A DNA stretch of 9,449 nt from Clostridiales bacterium (GTDB lineage: Bacteria; Bacillota; Clostridia; Tissierellales; Dethiosulfatibacteraceae), in assembly GCA_003539375.1 (NCBI GenBank), contig DPPH01000086.1, positions 1 to 9,449 of the forward strand, written 5' to 3'. A program made the position numbers and the translations under genes. Below are positions 6,848-9,449 of this stretch, piece after piece (positions within the stretch are counted from its first letter, which is position 1; every line of letters begins with the position of its first letter). The notes under the pieces are model-generated. The model was not told the DNA's origin. It did not search any database and saw only the letters and a program-made list of their open reading frames with translations.

Positions 6848-6876
6848 AGGATATTATATTATGAATTTTATGTCAA
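6848..6876 (-). promoter_or_regulatory. Promoter of the leader ORF / ABC exporter operon
   Basis: On the minus strand a perfect -35 box TTGACA (6876-6871) is followed after 17 bases by TATCCT (6853-6848), a partial -10 match. Transcription would start near 6841, about 27 bases before the leader ATG. A perfect TATAAT (6858-6853) also exists but only 12 bases from the -35, too close to pair with it. The promoter starts 34 bases past the pyrE stop, so the exporter has its own transcription start. Confidence 0.65.
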
Positions 6877-6909
6877 GGGATTTATGAATATGTATTTATT
6901 CTGTAATAT

Positions 6910-7470
6910 TTATAGATTTCTACTTCCCGGTTTCACTGCTTTGCTTTCTGTACTACACATAGGACAATCTTTTTCATCGTAAGTTTCAAAGAAAAGCTCT
7001 ATTCCGCTATAGATAGGAATGTCTATTGTGCTTACCTTTCTATCTACTAGACAACCTATACCTACTACTTTTCCACCCCATGCTTCTATTACTTTTGCTG
7101 TTTCAAGAGAGGACTTCCCGGTGGTCACCACATCTTCCATAATCAATACTTTTTGATCCTTCTTTATCTCAAAACCTCTTCTTAGAGTCATTTCTCCTTT
7201 TTCTCTTTCTGTAAAGATGGTTCTTTTACCAAGCTGTCTTCCAAGTTCGTAAGCTGGCCTTATACCACCCATAGCAGGACCTACTATAAGGTCTATTTCA
7301 ACATCTTTTAACTTATCTGCTACTAAAGATACCATCTTTTCTGCCTTGTCGGGATACTGCATAAGTTTTGCACACTGTACGTATTTTGGTGTGTGTTTGC
7401 CTGATGATAATAAAAAATGACCTTCCAATAATGCTTCACTTTCTTTCAATAATTTTAATCCATCTACCAT
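6910..7470 (-). CDS. pyrE: Orotate phosphoribosyltransferase PyrE
   Basis: This cytoplasmic enzyme joins orotate and PRPP to give OMP and pyrophosphate, the fifth step of UMP synthesis. In 186 residues it shows an N-terminal GHFLLSSGKHTPKYVQ segment (17-32), GPAMGGI (64-70), a TEREKGEM loop region (87-94) and the PRPP-binding signature VLIMEDVVTTGKS (108-120) with acidic E112-D113. The tail with CPMC (169-172) and KPGSR is common in the clostridial and thermophile branch of PyrE. It starts 13 bases after pyrD, with AAAGGAGA as ribosome binding site, and is the last pyr gene. No hairpin terminator is visible after its stop. Confidence 0.95.
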   Translation of the reverse strand: MVDGLKLLKESEALLEGHFLLSSGKHTPKYVQCAKLMQYPDKAEKMVSLVADKLKDVEIDLIVGPAMGGIRPAYELGRQLGKRTIFTEREKGEMTLRRGFEIKKDQKVLIMEDVVTTGKSSLETAKVIEAWGGKVVGIGCLVDRKVSTIDIPIYSGIELFFETYDEKDCPMCSTESKAVKPGSRNL

Positions 7471-7483
7471 TTCTAAATCTCCT

Positions 7484-8386
7484 TTATACTATTCCTATGA
7501 TTTCCTTAATATCTTTTATATTTTCTTTTATTAAAAACACTTCTATTTCATTAATAATATCTATACATATGTCTGGTTTCATGAAGTTTGCAGTACCTAC
7601 CTGAATCAAAGAAGCTCCTGCCATTATAAACTCTAAGGCATCTCTTCCAGAAGATATACCTCCAACTCCACATATAGGTATATCTACATTTTGTGCAGCT
7701 TCGTGAACCATTTTAAGTGCTATAGGTTTAATTGCCGGTCCAGACACCCCTGCATATATGTTGTTGAATACCGGGCTTCTTTTATCTATATCTACAGCCA
7801 TACCGCTGAAGGTATTTACAAGGGATAAAGCATCTCCTCCTGCTTCTTCACAGGCCTTAGCCATTTCGCCTATGTTTTCTGCATTTGGAGATAGCTTTAT
7901 CATTAAGGGTTTTTTTGAAACTTTTTTACACTTTTTTACTATATCGTAAGCAGTTTTACTCTTTATTCCAAAAGCCATACCGCCTTCTTTAACATTAGGA
8001 CAGGAAATATTGAGTTCGATAATATCTACTTCTGAAGTATTTAGAAGTTCTATACCTTTAAGATATTCTTCTTCAGTATTTCCTCCCAGATTTGCAATAA
8101 TATTAGTGTTGAATTTTTTCATTATATTTATTTCCCGGGAAATAAAAGATTCAACTCCAGGGTTTTGAAGTCCTATGCTGTTCATCATACCCATAGGTGT
8201 CTCCCAGATTCTTATACCTTCATTTCCTTCCTTTTTATTTAGAGTAAGACCTTTAGAACATATTCCTCCAAGTCTGCTGATATCGAATATATCTTCATAT
8301 TCTTCTCCAAATCCAAAGGTGCCGCTGGCACTTAATACGGGATTTTTAAATTCTTTTCCTAAAAAATCTACTTTTAAATTTACCAT
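7484..8386 (-). CDS. pyrD: Dihydroorotate dehydrogenase class 1B, catalytic subunit PyrD (PyrDB)
   Basis: The FMN-bearing catalytic subunit oxidises dihydroorotate to orotate. In 300 residues: SASGTFGFGEE (19-29), the family NSIGLQNPG (69-77), NISCPNVKEGG (126-136) whose C129 is the catalytic base Cys of class 1 enzymes, IKLSPN (163-168), and FMN-phosphate motifs GVGGISSGRDA (240-250) and AGASLIQVGTA (256-266). The adjacent pyrK marks it as class 1B, which passes electrons to NAD+ through PyrK rather than to fumarate or quinone. Its ATG overlaps the last 7 bases of pyrK (ATGGTAA), indicating translational coupling and matched subunit amounts. Confidence 0.95.
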   Translation of the reverse strand: MVNLKVDFLGKEFKNPVLSASGTFGFGEEYEDIFDISRLGGICSKGLTLNKKEGNEGIRIWETPMGMMNSIGLQNPGVESFISREINIMKKFNTNIIANLGGNTEEEYLKGIELLNTSEVDIIELNISCPNVKEGGMAFGIKSKTAYDIVKKCKKVSKKPLMIKLSPNAENIGEMAKACEEAGGDALSLVNTFSGMAVDIDKRSPVFNNIYAGVSGPAIKPIALKMVHEAAQNVDIPICGVGGISSGRDALEFIMAGASLIQVGTANFMKPDICIDIINEIEVFLIKENIKDIKEIIGIV

Positions 8387-9126
8387 GGCTGCTCCTCTAC
8401 TACTAATTCTTCTCCCGAGAAAACCGGACCTTCTTTACAGGCTCTCTTTATACCTGATGTAGTCTTAACTGAGCATCCTAAACATGCTCCTATGCCGCAA
8501 GCCATCCTTTTTTCAAGGGATGCATATGTCTTTATTGATTTATCCTTACCTATTTTTATGATTTTGTTCATCATTACTTCCGGTCCGCAGGTGATGAGAG
8601 TGTCGTAATCTTCCCAATTTACAAAGTCTGTAACAAATCCTTTTTTCCCGTAATTCCCCGTTTCTGTAGCAATTACAAGCTTTTGTGAGAATTCTTCAAA
8701 CTTATCTAATGAATAAATTTTATCTCTAAAGCCTAAATAGGAATCTATTTCAAAAGCTTTTAGATTTTTAACAAGATAGTTTAAGGGTGCTATTCCAATA
8801 CCTCCACCTATTAAAGCAACCTTTCCTTTTATATCCTGTAAAGGAAATCCATTACCTAAAGGACCTAAAATCTGTACTTTTTCTTCTGTTTTTAGTTTAC
8901 TGAAAATTTTAGTTCCTTTTCCTACTACTTTGTAAAGAAGTTTTAAAATCTTTCCGTCGTAGTCGTAAACACTTATAGGTCTTGGCAGCAGGTAAGATCC
9001 TTCTAATGATTTAACCATAAAAAATTGTCCCGGATTTATCTCTTTATTTTCAAATTCAAGATGCATTTCGTAAATATCTTCAACTATATGCTTGTTTTGT
9101 ATAATACTACTATAAGTTAGTTCCAC
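8380..9126 (-). CDS. pyrK: Dihydroorotate dehydrogenase electron-transfer subunit PyrK
   Basis: PyrK carries FAD and a [2Fe-2S] cluster and moves electrons from PyrD to NAD+. In 248 residues: FAD-binding RPIS (49-52), a nucleotide-binding GGGIGIAP (107-114), CGPEVM (180-185), and a C-terminal iron-sulfur motif with C210, C215, C218 and C230 (CX4CX2CX11C). The start is GTG (9126-9124), sharing one base with the TAG stop of the upstream pyrF, with AAGGAG 8 bases before it. The tight pyrF-pyrK and pyrK-pyrD junctions indicate one coupled operon. Confidence 0.94.
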   Translation of the reverse strand: MELTYSSIIQNKHIVEDIYEMHLEFENKEINPGQFFMVKSLEGSYLLPRPISVYDYDGKILKLLYKVVGKGTKIFSKLKTEEKVQILGPLGNGFPLQDIKGKVALIGGGIGIAPLNYLVKNLKAFEIDSYLGFRDKIYSLDKFEEFSQKLVIATETGNYGKKGFVTDFVNWEDYDTLITCGPEVMMNKIIKIGKDKSIKTYASLEKRMACGIGACLGCSVKTTSGIKRACKEGPVFSGEELVVEEQPW

Positions 9127-9449
9127 TACTTCAACTCCTTGATTATACTGTCTCTCATTACTTCGACAGCATTTTTAGATGCTTTAGCAAAGTTTTTATA
9201 ACCCTTGTCTTCTTTTTTATAAGCAAGGAGGAGTCCTCTAGATGAATTCACTACTCCACCGTTGCCCTTTATAAGGTAAGGTACCACATCTTTGGCTCCT
9301 CCACCTTGAGCCCCAAACCCTGGTATGAGCAGAAAAAGATTTTCAATTTTACTTCTTAGTTTTCTGCTTTCCTCGTTGTTGGTGCATCCTACAACTCCTC
9401 CTATAGAGCTGAAACCGTATTTTCCCATATATTTACCAGCTAATTGATT
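9126..9449 (-). CDS. pyrF: Orotidine 5'-phosphate decarboxylase PyrF, C-terminal part (cut by window edge)
   Basis: The last 107 codons of a gene that runs off the window. The frame stays open past the internal Met at 9428 to base 9449, so that Met is not the real start. GVVGCT, the phosphate-loop-like PGFGAQGG and NSSRG are hallmarks of the longer (about 270-300 residue) OMP decarboxylase group found in Clostridia and mycobacteria. The enzyme converts OMP to UMP, the last step of the pathway. It overlaps the pyrK GTG start by one base. Only about a third of the protein is visible, and the catalytic Lys/Asp region lies outside. Confidence 0.88.
   Translation of the reverse strand, partial: NQLAGKYMGKYGFSSIGGVVGCTNNEESRKLRSKIENLFLLIPGFGAQGGGAKDVVPYLIKGNGGVVNSSRGLLLAYKKEDKGYKNFAKASKNAVEVMRDSIIKELK

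Noticed and set aside
6599..6909. Small-molecule riboswitch or T-box in the exporter leader
   Set aside because: I see no T-box motif, no specifier-loop layout and no recognisable riboswitch core. The leader is mostly occupied by the short ORF and two simple hairpins.
1..9449. CRISPR arrays, insertion sequences, tRNA or rRNA genes, prophage genes
   Set aside because: No regularly spaced repeats, transposase motifs, terminal inverted repeats or tRNA cloverleaf sequences were seen. Apart from the 311-base leader region the window is packed with housekeeping and transport genes.

Overview
The window is AT-rich DNA with strong GGAGG-type ribosome binding sites, sigma-A-like promoters and short hairpin-plus-T terminators. 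Together with a class 1B PyrD/PyrK pair, a CsoR-type copper repressor and a clostridial-type pyrF, this points to a low-GC anaerobic Firmicute (Clostridia/Tissierellia-like). The genus cannot be fixed from the sequence alone. All protein names below come from motifs read directly in the translations; no database search was run.

Region 1 (1-2969, + strand) is a self-contained copper-efflux operon. A TTGACA-N17-TATACT promoter carries two CsoR-like operators, one in its spacer and one near the start of the transcript. It drives copA, a Cu(I) P1B-ATPase with metal-binding domains at both ends, and then csoR, the copper-sensing repressor that probably binds those operators. The C-terminal metal-binding domain of CopA looks like a complete CopZ chaperone and has its own in-frame Shine-Dalgarno and ATG (2421-2438). 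One gene may therefore make both a full-length pump and a free chaperone. A hairpin at 2922-2969 works as a bidirectional terminator between this operon and the convergent region 2.

Region 2 (2968-6876, - strand) is a heterodimeric ABC exporter of the BmrCD/LmrCD/TM287-288 type. The two 606-residue half-transporters overlap by 11 bases and have complementary degenerate and intact ATP sites. Upstream of them lie, in transcription order, a promoter, a 38-codon ORF with a strong ribosome binding site, and two tandem intrinsic terminators that share the same stem sequence. The last terminator ends just before the ribosome binding site of the first transporter gene. This is the layout of a ribosome-controlled transcription attenuator, as known for bmrB upstream of bmrCD. 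The arms can also pair in a mutually exclusive antiterminator form. This is the most interesting part of the window.

Region 3 (6910-9449, - strand) is the distal part of a de novo pyrimidine operon in the order pyrF (cut by the window edge), pyrK, pyrD, pyrE, with overlapping or closely spaced genes. PyrD and PyrK make the NAD-linked dihydroorotate dehydrogenase, PyrE makes OMP from orotate, and PyrF decarboxylates OMP to UMP. I see no terminator after pyrE, so the operon may read through into the attenuator of region 2.
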